Source of the DNA: Hydrogenophaga sp.
Lineage (GTDB): Bacteria > Pseudomonadota > Gammaproteobacteria > Burkholderiales > Burkholderiaceae_C
NCBI GenBank assembly: GCA_030684755.1
Contig: JAUXXN010000684.1
Span: 1-21,539, forward strand
DNA length: 21,539 nt
Direction of reading: 5' to 3'
In this document: one piece after another, positions 1 through 7,474 of the stretch
Layout: each line of letters opens with the position of its first letter
Numbering within the stretch: the first letter of the stretch is position 1
Program-made: the position numbers and the translations under genes
Notes under the pieces: model-generated
Seen by the model: only the letters and a program-made list of their open reading frames with translations
Databases searched by the model: none
What the model was told of the DNA's origin: nothing

Positions 1-11
1 AAGCCCGACAT

Positions 12-38
12 CATGCCAGCCTTGCGCCCAGTGGCATG
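12..38. repeat. Inverted repeat downstream of the XRE regulator
   Basis: Seven-base arms CATGCCA (12-18) and TGGCATG (32-38) are separated by 13 nt. The repeat lies just beyond the stop codon of the minus-strand regulator. It could fold in RNA from either strand, but neither side has a T-run, so calling it a terminator would be a guess. Confidence 0.3.
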
Positions 39-54
39 GGGGCGGTGCCGTGGT

Positions 55-786
55 TCAGCGGCGCAGCGCGCCAAACGCCTCAAATTCCCAGCTTCGCATG
101 GCCAGCACCAGGGTGTAGCCCTCGCGGTCTTTGCCCGCCAGCTTTTGGTCGGTCTGGTGTTGTTGGGCAAAGTCTTGCGCCACGCGCTGCAGCCGCTCCA
201 TGAACAGCGGCGCCAGCGTGCGGCTCACCGAGCCGTGCACCAGCATCAGGCCCTCGCCCGTGCCGTCAAAGCCGCCGGCAAAGTAGTCCAGCAACGCGTG
301 GTCGCGAAAGTAGTTCATCACCGGGCCGTGCGGGCGCCAGCGGAAGGTTTTGGCCAGCTTCAGGCGGTAGCGGTTGAGTGCCCGCAGCTCAATGATGCCG
401 ATGCGGTCAAGCTGCACCAGGTACTTCACGCATTCCGCCTCGCTCAGCCGGTAGCTTGCAGTGATTTGTTCCAACGTCCATTGGCTCAGCACGCAAATGG
501 CCACCAGCAGCAGCTTTTTGTCGGCCACCACCGCGCGCTCTTGTTCGGCGGTCATTTCGCGCAGCAGCGGCTGTGTATCGGCCACACGCCGGGCCAGCTC
601 GGCAAAGTCGATTTTCAGCGAGCGGCATATCGCATCCACCCTTGATAGCGACATATCGCCCTTGGACAGCATGCGTTTGACGCTCGATTCCGCCATGCCC
701 AGGGCCTGCGCCAGGTCGGCGTAGGTCATCTGCGCGGTTTTCAACTCTTGCTTCAGGGCCGTCACCAGGTCGAGGGTGGTGCTCAT
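55..786 (-). CDS. XRE/Cro-CI type helix-turn-helix transcriptional regulator
   Basis: A 243-residue protein with an N-terminal helix-turn-helix. Residues about 20-43 (TYADLAQALGMAESSVKRML) read as an XRE-type DNA-binding fold, followed by helices ending near residue 66. The remaining ~175 residues resemble no ligand domain I can name; they are leucine- and arginine-rich with no membrane segment or signal peptide. I chose the ATG at 786 because the protein then begins MSTTLDLVTALK directly before the HTH; an upstream in-frame start at 876 would add 30 residues of poor character. No good Shine-Dalgarno is visible. The gene is divergent from the MFS/acyltransferase gene, with a 163-bp gap holding an interrupted palindrome 8 bp upstream of this start. 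It may therefore regulate itself and its neighbour (inference). Function beyond DNA binding is unknown. Confidence 0.8.
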   Translation of the reverse strand: MSTTLDLVTALKQELKTAQMTYADLAQALGMAESSVKRMLSKGDMSLSRVDAICRSLKIDFAELARRVADTQPLLREMTAEQERAVVADKKLLLVAICVLSQWTLEQITASYRLSEAECVKYLVQLDRIGIIELRALNRYRLKLAKTFRWRPHGPVMNYFRDHALLDYFAGGFDGTGEGLMLVHGSVSRTLAPLFMERLQRVAQDFAQQHQTDQKLAGKDREGYTLVLAMRSWEFEAFGALRR

Positions 787-793
787 GGGGGTG

Positions 794-810
794 GTATCGC
801 CTGCCGATAC
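794..810. promoter_or_regulatory. Interrupted palindrome, candidate operator
   Basis: GTATCG (794-799) and CGATAC (805-810) are perfect 6-bp arms around a 5-bp centre. The site begins 8 bp upstream of the regulator's chosen ATG, in the 5' leader of that gene and in the divergent intergenic space. Position and symmetry suit autoregulation by the adjacent HTH protein, but this is inference. Confidence 0.4.
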
Positions 811-949
811 GTGGGGTTTCAATGTGCTGCACTGTACCGTTTTCAAGCACCTTGGCGCCACCCACACGCCCGACACTGCCCACCAGACCGCAGCACCCCG
901 TCACGCCGCTGCGGCAGAATGCACCAGCCCACCTTGGAGGACTTTTTGG

Positions 950-2923
950 ATGACCGCAACCGCCGCCATGACCCGCCCGCAACGCCCACCGCCAAGCCAG
1001 CCCCAGGGCGGTCACGCACCCAGCGGCGGTGGCCAGTTCGCCCTGCTGCGCCAGCGCCGCTTTGCGCCGTTTTTCTGGACGCAGTTTCTGGGCGCAGCCA
1101 ACGACAATCTGTTCAAGTTCGCCTTCACCGTGCTGGTGACCTACCAACTGCAGGTGCAGTGGCTGCCCGCCAGCCTGGCCGGGCTGGTGATTGGGGCGCT
1201 GTTCATTTTGCCGTTTTTGTTGTTCTCCGCCACCAGCGGCCAACTGGCCGACAAGCTGGAACGGCGGCAGATGATGATTTGGCTCAAGCGCGCCGAGATG
1301 GGCATCATGGCCATCGCTGCCTGGGCCTTTTTTGTGCAAAACATCCCGGTGTTGCTGGCTTGCATCTTCCTCATGGGTTTGCAGTCCACCGTGTTCGGGC
1401 CGGTCAAGTTCGCCTACCTGCCGCAGCACCTGAGCGAGCGCGAGCTGACCGGGGGCAACGGCATGGTTGAAATGGGCACCTTTGTGGCCATCTTGCTGGG
1501 CAATCTGGCGGGCGGCCTCATCATCGCCGTGCCCGAAATCGGCGCGCACCATGTCGGGTTTACCTGCGTTGGCCTGGCCATTTTGGGCCGTGTCGCGTCG
1601 CACCACATACCCGCCTCGCCCGCCATGGATCCGGGCCTGTCCATCAACTGGAACCCGTTCACCGAAACCTGGCGCAACCTGCAACTGGCCCGCCAAACGC
1701 CGGTGGTGTTCCGCTCGGTGCTGGGTATCAGCTGGATGTGGTTCTTTGGCGCCGTGTTCCTCAGCCTGTTTCCCGCGTTCGCCAAAGACGTGCTGCACGG
1801 CGACGAACAGGTGGCCTCGCTGCTGCTGGTGGTGTTCTCCATCGGCATCGGCACCGGCTCGCTGCTGTGCGAAGTGCTCAGCCGCCGCCATGTCGAGATT
1901 GGCCTGGTGCCGCTGGGCGCCATCGGCATGACCGTGTTCTCGGTGGACCTGTATTTCGCCACCCGGGGTCTGCCGCCCGCCAGCGGCTTGGGCCTGGGCG
2001 CCTTCATGGCGCAAGCGGCGCACTGGCGCGTGCTGGCCGACCTGGCCCTGCTCAGCCTGTTTGCCGGGCTTTACAGCGTGCCCATGTACGCGCTGATCCA
2101 GATGCGCAGCCAGCCCACGCACCGCGCCCGCATCATCGCCGCCAACAACATCTTGAACGCGCTGTTCATGATCGCCAGTGCCGTCATCGCCGGGGCTTTG
2201 TTGCAGGCCGGTTTCACCATTCCGCAGATGTTTTTGTTCGTCGGCTTGGCCAATGCCGTGGTGGCGTTCTACATCTTCATGCTGGTGCCCGAATACCTGT
2301 TGCGCTTTGTGGCCTGGGTGGCCTCGCGCTTGGTGTACCGTTTTCAGGTGAGCGGCGACGCTCACATCCCCACCCAGGGTGCGGCCATTCTGGCCTGCAA
2401 CCATGTGAGCTATGTGGACGCGGTGCTGCTCATGGCCGCCAGTCCCCGGCCCATCCGGTTCCTCATGGACCACCGCATCTTCCAAGTGCCGGTGCTGGGC
2501 TGGCTGTTCAGGCTGGCCAAGGCCATTCCCATTGCGCCGCAAAAAGAAGACCCCTTCGCTTACGAGGCCGCCTTCGCCGCCGCTGCGGCGGTGCTGCGTG
2601 AGGGCGATTTGTTGGGTATCTTTCCCGAAGGCGGCATCACCCGCGACGGCACGCTGCAGCCTTTCAAAGGCGGCATCGCCAAAATACGCGCCCGTGCCAA
2701 CGCCGATGGCCTGCAGGTGCCCGTGATTCCCATGGCGCTCACCCACCTGTGGGGCTCGTATTTCAGCCGCATCGAACGCGCCCAGGGCGAACCCACCGCC
2801 ATGGTGAAGCCCTTTCGCAGGGGCCTGTTCAACCGCGTGGGGCTGAACGTGGGCGCCGCCATGGTGGCCGAAGACGCCACGCCAGACGGGTTGCGCCAGC
2901 GGGTTGCTGGGTTGATGCAGTGA
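950..2923 (+). CDS. Lysophospholipid transporter (LplT-like MFS) fused to PlsC-type acyltransferase
   Basis: A 657-residue two-domain inner-membrane protein. Residues about 35-455 form an MFS transporter. The early motif FLGAANDNLFK (46-56) is typical of LplT-type lysophospholipid flippases, and many hydrophobic helices follow. Residues about 460-657 are a PlsC/LPLAT acyltransferase: the HX4D motif is NHVSYVD (H485, D490) and the FPEGG block is at 558-562. The likely role is to flip lysophospholipids inward and re-acylate them. E. coli Aas also carries an acyl-ACP synthetase (AMP-binding) domain, which is absent here, so the acyl donor is uncertain. The ATG at 950 is preceded by TTGGAGG (934-940) at good spacing, which favours it over the longer open frame beginning at 776. 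The gene converges with the SGNH hydrolase gene, 16 bp apart. Confidence 0.85.
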   Translation: MTATAAMTRPQRPPPSQPQGGHAPSGGGQFALLRQRRFAPFFWTQFLGAANDNLFKFAFTVLVTYQLQVQWLPASLAGLVIGALFILPFLLFSATSGQLADKLERRQMMIWLKRAEMGIMAIAAWAFFVQNIPVLLACIFLMGLQSTVFGPVKFAYLPQHLSERELTGGNGMVEMGTFVAILLGNLAGGLIIAVPEIGAHHVGFTCVGLAILGRVASHHIPASPAMDPGLSINWNPFTETWRNLQLARQTPVVFRSVLGISWMWFFGAVFLSLFPAFAKDVLHGDEQVASLLLVVFSIGIGTGSLLCEVLSRRHVEIGLVPLGAIGMTVFSVDLYFATRGLPPASGLGLGAFMAQAAHWRVLADLALLSLFAGLYSVPMYALIQMRSQPTHRARIIAANNILNALFMIASAVIAGALLQAGFTIPQMFLFVGLANAVVAFYIFMLVPEYLLRFVAWVASRLVYRFQVSGDAHIPTQGAAILACNHVSYVDAVLLMAASPRPIRFLMDHRIFQVPVLGWLFRLAKAIPIAPQKEDPFAYEAAFAAAAAVLREGDLLGIFPEGGITRDGTLQPFKGGIAKIRARANADGLQVPVIPMALTHLWGSYFSRIERAQGEPTAMVKPFRRGLFNRVGLNVGAAMVAEDATPDGLRQRVAGLMQ

Positions 2924-2939
2924 ACGGCTCAGCCACCCA

Positions 2940-3599
2940 TCAAGGCGGCGCAATGCCCTGCTTAACCAAGGCTGCGTGCAACTGGGTTGCCATTTCACGG
3001 TAGCCCGCTGCGTTGGGGTGTACATGGTCGGCCCGCAAGGCGGGGTTGGACAGCACGTCGGAGAACACGTCGGGCACCAGGGGCACTTTTTCTTCCCGCG
3101 CCAGGTCGGCGTACAAGTCCGCATCGCTCAGCCGACGGCTCAACGCCCCGAGCAGTGACAGTTCGGGCACGCTCACCAGCACCGCTTGTGCCCCCGCTGC
3201 GCGCGCGGCTTGCAGCATGGCGCGCAGGTCTTCCTGGACAGCTTCGTGGGCGCGGCGGCGCAAAAAGTCGTTGCCACCCAGTTCCACAATGACCAGCGCG
3301 GGCCGGTGTGCCTGCAACAAGGGCGCCAGACGCGCACGCGCTGCTTGTGCCGTGTCGCCGGGCACCCCGGCGTTCACGATCTGCCAGCCGGTTTTTGCGG
3401 CCAGCAAGCTGGGCCAGTCTTCCCCCGGGCCAGCACCGGTGCCATGGGTCACGCTGTCGCCAAACGCCAGCACGGTTTGTCCCGCTGCCACCCGAACGCC
3501 TGTGGTTGCCTGGCTGCACGCGCTCAGCAAGGCCAGTGCGGCGGGCCACAGCAGCAAGCGGCGGCGGTCAGGGGCAAATGGGGTGGCTTGGATGGGCAT
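2940..3599 (-). CDS. SGNH/GDSL-family esterase (TesA/arylesterase-like lipoprotein)
   Basis: A 219-residue SGNH hydrolase. Block I is FGDSVTHG with nucleophile S49. The block II glycine is in NAGVPGDT (about 76-83). Block III is GGND (108-111), and the C-terminal DHVHP supplies D191 and H194. This matches the TesA/arylesterase (lysophospholipase L1-like) family, which hydrolyses esters or thioesters. The N-terminus has DRRR, a hydrophobic stretch and LSAC (C28), which suggests a lipoprotein signal and attachment in the periplasm. It is the last gene of a minus-strand run lysR-alkC-tesA-like, 74 bp after alkC; that gap contains a 14-bp perfect palindrome. The natural substrate cannot be read from sequence. 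Confidence 0.87.
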   Translation of the reverse strand: MPIQATPFAPDRRRLLLWPAALALLSACSQATTGVRVAAGQTVLAFGDSVTHGTGAGPGEDWPSLLAAKTGWQIVNAGVPGDTAQAARARLAPLLQAHRPALVIVELGGNDFLRRRAHEAVQEDLRAMLQAARAAGAQAVLVSVPELSLLGALSRRLSDADLYADLAREEKVPLVPDVFSDVLSNPALRADHVHPNAAGYREMATQLHAALVKQGIAPP

Positions 3600-3629
3600 A
3601 GCTTGTATTTTGCTGTTTTCATTGGGTAA

Positions 3630-3643
3630 GTTGATGCATCAAC
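3630..3643. promoter_or_regulatory. 14-bp perfect palindrome upstream of the SGNH hydrolase gene
   Basis: GTTGATGCATCAAC is its own reverse complement. It lies 31 bp upstream of the hydrolase start, in the 74-bp gap after alkC. It could be an operator for the hydrolase gene or a cruciform; no adjacent T-run supports a terminator. I cannot assign it to a known regulator. Confidence 0.4.
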
Positions 3644-3673
3644 CCACCCAGCCAAATTCGGGATTCTCCGGGT

Positions 3674-4819
3674 TCAAGCCAGCAGTTCAAACACCGCCTC
3701 TGCGCAGCGTTGTCCGTTGACGAGCACATCGATCTTGTGCAGGCCAGGAAACAGCTGGCGGGTGGTGACCGGGCGCAGGCTGTGGCGTTTGTCCAGGGTG
3801 CGCAGGGCGTGGGGCTCCAGCGTCAGCTTCCAGCCTTTGAACACTTTGGCGCTGGTGCTGCCGTTGGCGCGCACGAGGTGCACCGCGTAGTCCACCACCA
3901 GCGGTTGGGGCTGTGGCGCGGTGGAGCGCAGGGTCACATGCAGCCCCACGTCTTCGCCCACGCTGGCGTGGTCGTTGGACAGACTCAGCGTGGCCTCGCC
4001 CTGCAAACCCAGCCCCAGACCCCAGGCTTGCAGGGTGGGCGCGTGGCCTTGTTTGATGAGGCTGCGGCTGGCGTGGCGCAGCAGGGCGGTACGCTGGGTG
4101 TTGGCGGCTTGCTGGTGTTCGCGCACCCACTGGGCCACCAGGTCGGGGTGGTCTTTGGCAATGTCGTTCAGGTGGTTGGCCACGCTGCGGCGCACGTAGG
4201 CGCTGGGGTCGTCTTGCAGCGCACGCAGCAGCGGCAGGGTGGGCGCCGGGTTGGCCACCAGCGCGTGCAGCCGCAAGCCCCAAGGCAGGCGCGGGCGCGA
4301 ACCTTCGCTCACCAGCCGACGCACATGGGCGCTGGGGTCGTGTACCCAGCGCTGCAACACCGCCAGCGTTTGATCGGGGTGTTGCTGGATGAACGGGCGG
4401 ATCGCGAATTCGGCCGAAAAACGCTGGGTGAGGGCGTGCAAACAAGCCAGCGCACGTGGCACATCGGCCATGCCACGGCGCACCACATATTCACCGAGCG
4501 ACCACACCACCCAACCTGAGAGCCCCGCTTGGCTCTGTGCGGCGCTCAGCGCCGTGGGCTCCCCGGCGGCATCCAGTGCCAAGGGTTCGGCCAAGCTGGC
4601 TTCTATCAGCCGGGCCGACTCGGCAAAGTCGGCGGGCAACGTGGCTTGCAGCGCGTCGGCCAGTTGCATGGCGCGGGCTTTGAATTCGAGCGCGTCCAGG
4701 CCCTGTGCGGCGTGTTGTTCAAAGCGCTGGCGGTCAAACTCGGGCCACACGCGGAGCAGGTGCAGGCCCGCATGCTGCACGGTGTGGGCGTTGATGAAGT
4801 TTTTGAAAGGTTCAGTCAT
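3674..4819 (-). CDS. DNA alkylation repair glycosylase, AlkC type with C-terminal Ig-like domain
   Basis: A 381-residue protein of the HEAT-like-repeat DNA glycosylase superfamily (AlkC/AlkD). Alpha-helical repeats span about 1-260. They include WSLGEYVVRRG (about 105-115), the AlkC-typical block VRRLVSEGSRPRLPWG, and a following repeat with DDPSAYVRRSVANHLND. Residues about 265-381 are beta-rich and end in a K/V/N-rich strand pattern that fits an Ig-like domain, as known for the AlkC-alpha subgroup. The family removes alkylated bases such as 3-methyladenine or 3-methylcytosine without flipping them. The start is 6 bp after the lysR stop codon and has no clear Shine-Dalgarno, so translation is probably coupled to lysR. 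The family call is firm; subgroup and substrate are inference. Confidence 0.85.
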   Translation of the reverse strand: MTEPFKNFINAHTVQHAGLHLLRVWPEFDRQRFEQHAAQGLDALEFKARAMQLADALQATLPADFAESARLIEASLAEPLALDAAGEPTALSAAQSQAGLSGWVVWSLGEYVVRRGMADVPRALACLHALTQRFSAEFAIRPFIQQHPDQTLAVLQRWVHDPSAHVRRLVSEGSRPRLPWGLRLHALVANPAPTLPLLRALQDDPSAYVRRSVANHLNDIAKDHPDLVAQWVREHQQAANTQRTALLRHASRSLIKQGHAPTLQAWGLGLGLQGEATLSLSNDHASVGEDVGLHVTLRSTAPQPQPLVVDYAVHLVRANGSTSAKVFKGWKLTLEPHALRTLDKRHSLRPVTTRQLFPGLHKIDVLVNGQRCAEAVFELLA

Positions 4820-4825
4820 GGGTGT

Positions 4826-5713
4826 TTACAGCAAAGGCGGTAGTTCGGCGGCCAACACATCGTAGACCGCGCGGATGGGCGCGTTGCCCCGAATTTCGCT
4901 GTGCACCACCAGCCACACCGGCAGCGGTGGAATGCGCAACTGCGGCAGCAGCGGCAACACGTCGGGGTCTTGGCGACTCAGGTAATCGGCTACAAAACCA
5001 ATGCCCATACCGGCGCGCACAGCGGCCCAATAGGCCATCAGGTCGTCGGTGCGCAGCACAAAGCGCTCGTTCGGCACGCTGTGGCCCATGGCCGCAAAGC
5101 CCTTGGCAATGTCGTCGTGGCGGTCGTTGCCCACCAAGTCGTGTTGCAGCAAATCGGGCAACTGGCTGGGCGTGCCGCGCCGACGCAGGTAGTCGCGGTG
5201 CGCGCAAACCCCAATGCCCACGCTGCCCACACGCTGCGCCACCAGCGCGCCTTGCTCGGGGCGCACCATGCGCACCGCAATATCGGCCTCGCGGCGCAGC
5301 AGGTTGCTCACCGCGTTGCTGGCCACCAGCTCCACCGCAATCTCGGGCAACAGCAGCCGCATGCGCGCCAAGATGGGCGGCAACAGCACACAGGCCACCG
5401 GCTGGCTGGCGCTCAGGCGCACCGTGCCGCGCAGCGCGGTGCGGGTGTCGCTCACGCTGCGCAGCAGAGCGTGGGCACCGGTTTCCATGGCGCGGGCCGC
5501 TTCGGCCAAGCGCTGCCCAGCGGCGGTGGGCGCCAAACCGCGCCCTGTGCGCTCAAACAGCACCGTGCCCAGTTGCGCCTCCAGCTCGGCAATGTGCCGC
5601 CCCATGGTGGGCTGGCTGCTGCCCAGTTGGCGCGCAGCGGCCATCAAGCTGCCGTGTTCGTACGCCGCTAAAAAAGCCGGAATCAGCCGCCAGTTGAACC
5701 GAGGATCATTCAT
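4826..5713 (-). CDS. LysR-family transcriptional regulator
   Basis: A 295-residue LysR regulator. The winged HTH lies in residues about 7-66 (FLAAYEHGSLMAAARQLG, then SSQPTMGRHIAELEAQLG and LFERTGRGLAPTAAG). A periplasmic-binding-protein-like effector domain spans about 90-290. I chose the ATG at 5713 (MNDPRFNW) because the HTH starts a few residues later and an AGGT lies upstream; in-frame ATGs at 5740 and 5782 would add weakly coding residues. It is divergent from the Tat/lipoprotein nitroreductase-like gene, with 104 bp between starts, and lies directly upstream of alkC. LysR proteins usually control the divergent neighbour, so that gene is the first candidate target (inference). The inducer is unknown. 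Confidence 0.9.
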   Translation of the reverse strand: MNDPRFNWRLIPAFLAAYEHGSLMAAARQLGSSQPTMGRHIAELEAQLGTVLFERTGRGLAPTAAGQRLAEAARAMETGAHALLRSVSDTRTALRGTVRLSASQPVACVLLPPILARMRLLLPEIAVELVASNAVSNLLRREADIAVRMVRPEQGALVAQRVGSVGIGVCAHRDYLRRRGTPSQLPDLLQHDLVGNDRHDDIAKGFAAMGHSVPNERFVLRTDDLMAYWAAVRAGMGIGFVADYLSRQDPDVLPLLPQLRIPPLPVWLVVHSEIRGNAPIRAVYDVLAAELPPLL

Positions 5714-5743
5714 TTTTGAATACCTGCTACCTGTTTTCATGCC

Positions 5744-5773
5744 ATTGTGTTCAGTGCAGCGCCATCCCACAAT
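5744..5773. promoter_or_regulatory. Inverted repeat in the lysR divergent promoter region
   Basis: ATTGTG (5744-5749) and CACAAT (5768-5773) are separated by 18 bp. The repeat is 31-60 bp upstream of the chosen lysR start and 45-74 bp upstream of the divergent gene. This is where a LysR protein would normally bind. The arms are short and the spacing is wider than the classical T-N11-A box, so confidence is modest. Confidence 0.35.
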
Positions 5774-5817
5774 GACCTTCAAACCCCTTGGGGGGTGAAC
5801 TGCACAAAGGACTTGAG

Positions 5818-6975
5818 ATGCAAAGAAGACAATTTATCCGCCTCGCGGGCGGTGGTGTGGTGCTGGCGGCCAGCGCCGGTTTGGCTGCTTGCAGCAGCGC
5901 CTTGCCGCCCGAAGCCCTGCAAGCCTGGACCCCGCCCGAGCCCGGCCAAGACCTGCGCCACTGGCTGCTGGCCCACGCCATCTTGGCACCGCATTCGCAC
6001 AACCTGCAATCGTGGCTGGTCGATCTGTCCGTGCCCGACCAGATCACGCTGTTTGTGGACCTGAAGCGGCTGCTGCCCGAAACCGACCCGCTGTCGCGCC
6101 AGATGGTGATGAGCCAAGGCACGTTCCTGGAACTGCTGGACTTGGCCGCCCGGCAACAAGGCCTTCGCGCCGACATGCAACTGTTCCCCGAAGGCGCATT
6201 TGGCCCGACCACGCTGGACCAACGGCCCACCGCCCGCGTGCGCCTGGTGCCCGACGCCACGGTGCGGCCCGACCCGCTGTTTTCGCAAATTTTCCGGCGC
6301 CACACCAACCGCGAGGCCTACGAGGCACGCGAACCCGCAGCCGATGCGCTGCAAGCCATTGCGCAAAGCGCCACCGTGCCGGGCCTGCGCCTGGGCTTTG
6401 TGGGCGGCGCCCAGCCCGATGCGCTGCAACAACACCGCCGCATTGCCATGGACGCTTGGCGTATTGAAATGGAGACACCGCGCACGGTGCTGGAGTCGTT
6501 CAAGGTGCTGCGCATTGGGCCGCAAGAAATTGCCCAGCACCGCGACGGCATTTCCATCAACACGCCCATGGTGCGCACCCTCACCGCGCTCGGCCTGTTC
6601 GACCGCAGCCAAGCCCCCGCCCCCGGCGATTCGGCGGTGGCCGGGCAAATCAAAGACTTCAATGAAAAACTCGCCACCACGCCCGCGTTCTTTTATATGG
6701 TGAGCCAAGGCAACGACCGCGTGACCCAATTGCAAGCAGGCCGCGCCTACGCCCGCGCCCAACTGGCCGCCACGGCGCAGGGCTTGTCCATGCACCCGCT
6801 GCAACAAGCGCTGCAAGAGTACCCCGAGCAAGCCGAGCCCTACGCCGCCATCCACCGCCTGCTGAACGCGCCGCCGCCGCAGTTCACGGTGCAAATGTGG
6901 GCACGCCTGGGCTACGCGCCACCGGTCGGGCCAGCACCGCGCCGGGGCGTGCGGGCGCATATCTTGGCGAGTTGA
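5818..6975 (+). CDS. Tat-exported nitroreductase-fold lipoprotein (Acg-like)
   Basis: A 385-residue protein with the twin-arginine signal RRQFIRL (3-9), a hydrophobic stretch, and the lipobox LAAC with C25. It should cross the membrane folded and then be lipidated. The mature part resembles nitroreductase/Acg-family FMN proteins: ILAPHSHNLQSW near the start matches the nitroreductase substrate/FMN loop (AP..N.QPW type), and RHTNRE follows later. Tat export agrees with a cofactor being inserted in the cytoplasm. The ATG at 5818 is preceded by AAAGGA (5806-5811), which favours it over the in-frame upstream start at 5788. It is divergent from lysR and converges with pncC, 10 bp apart. Redox substrate and partners are unknown. 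The nitroreductase assignment is moderately sure; Tat export is well supported. Confidence 0.78.
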   Translation: MQRRQFIRLAGGGVVLAASAGLAACSSALPPEALQAWTPPEPGQDLRHWLLAHAILAPHSHNLQSWLVDLSVPDQITLFVDLKRLLPETDPLSRQMVMSQGTFLELLDLAARQQGLRADMQLFPEGAFGPTTLDQRPTARVRLVPDATVRPDPLFSQIFRRHTNREAYEAREPAADALQAIAQSATVPGLRLGFVGGAQPDALQQHRRIAMDAWRIEMETPRTVLESFKVLRIGPQEIAQHRDGISINTPMVRTLTALGLFDRSQAPAPGDSAVAGQIKDFNEKLATTPAFFYMVSQGNDRVTQLQAGRAYARAQLAATAQGLSMHPLQQALQEYPEQAEPYAAIHRLLNAPPPQFTVQMWARLGYAPPVGPAPRRGVRAHILAS

Positions 6976-6985
6976 GGCGTTGTTT

Positions 6986-7465
6986 TTACAGCCGCTGTAG
7001 CAAGCCCGCCAGCGCGTGCGCCACGGTGGCTTGGCGCACGGCGGCGCGGTCACCACCGAAGTGCTGGCGTTCGGTGAACACCCCGGCGGGTGTGGCCCAG
7101 CCGAACCACACCGTGCCCACCGGTTTTTCAGCGCTGCCGCCGGTGGGGCCGGCAATGCCGGTGACGGCCACCGACCAGTGCGCATGGGCATTGACCACCG
7201 CGCCTGCCGCCATGGCGCGTGCCACCGGCTCGCTCACCGCACCGTGTTCCTCGATCAACGCGGCCGGTATGCCCAGCAACTCGCTTTTGGCGGCGTTGGA
7301 GTAGGTGACAAAACCGCGTTCAAACCAGTCGCTGGAGCCGCTGATGTCGGTGCAGGCCCCGGCAATGAGCCCGCCAGTGCAGCTTTCGGCCGTGGCCATC
7401 ATCTGGTGGCGGGCTTTGAGGGCCGTGGCGATGTTTTCGACAAGTTGGGTGATGGATTGGGTCAT
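6986..7465 (-). CDS. pncC: Nicotinamide-nucleotide amidohydrolase (CinA C-terminal family)
   Basis: A 159-residue stand-alone CinA C-terminal domain. It hydrolyses NMN to nicotinate mononucleotide and ammonia in pyridine-nucleotide salvage. Signature blocks are TAESCTGG (25-32), with the catalytic serine S28, followed by FERGFVTYSNAAKSELLGI and TGIAGPTGG. Length matches the family. It is the last gene of the apaG-to-pncC minus-strand cluster, 9 bp after the pgpA stop, so it is probably co-transcribed. The cytosolic location is expected since there is no signal or membrane segment. Confidence 0.92.
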   Translation of the reverse strand: MTQSITQLVENIATALKARHQMMATAESCTGGLIAGACTDISGSSDWFERGFVTYSNAAKSELLGIPAALIEEHGAVSEPVARAMAAGAVVNAHAHWSVAVTGIAGPTGGSAEKPVGTVWFGWATPAGVFTERQHFGGDRAAVRQATVAHALAGLLQRL

Positions 7466-7474
7466 GGCACAGGT

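Noticed and set aside
407..3124. A 905-codon open frame on the minus strand
   Set aside because: It runs antisense through the MFS/PlsC gene, which has clear domains, and its translation is rich in His, Gln, Gly and Arg with no family features. It is a high-GC shadow.
5779..7191. A 470-codon minus-strand frame
   Set aside because: It is antisense to the Tat lipoprotein gene and overlaps pncC; composition is low-complexity Gln/His/Gly-rich.
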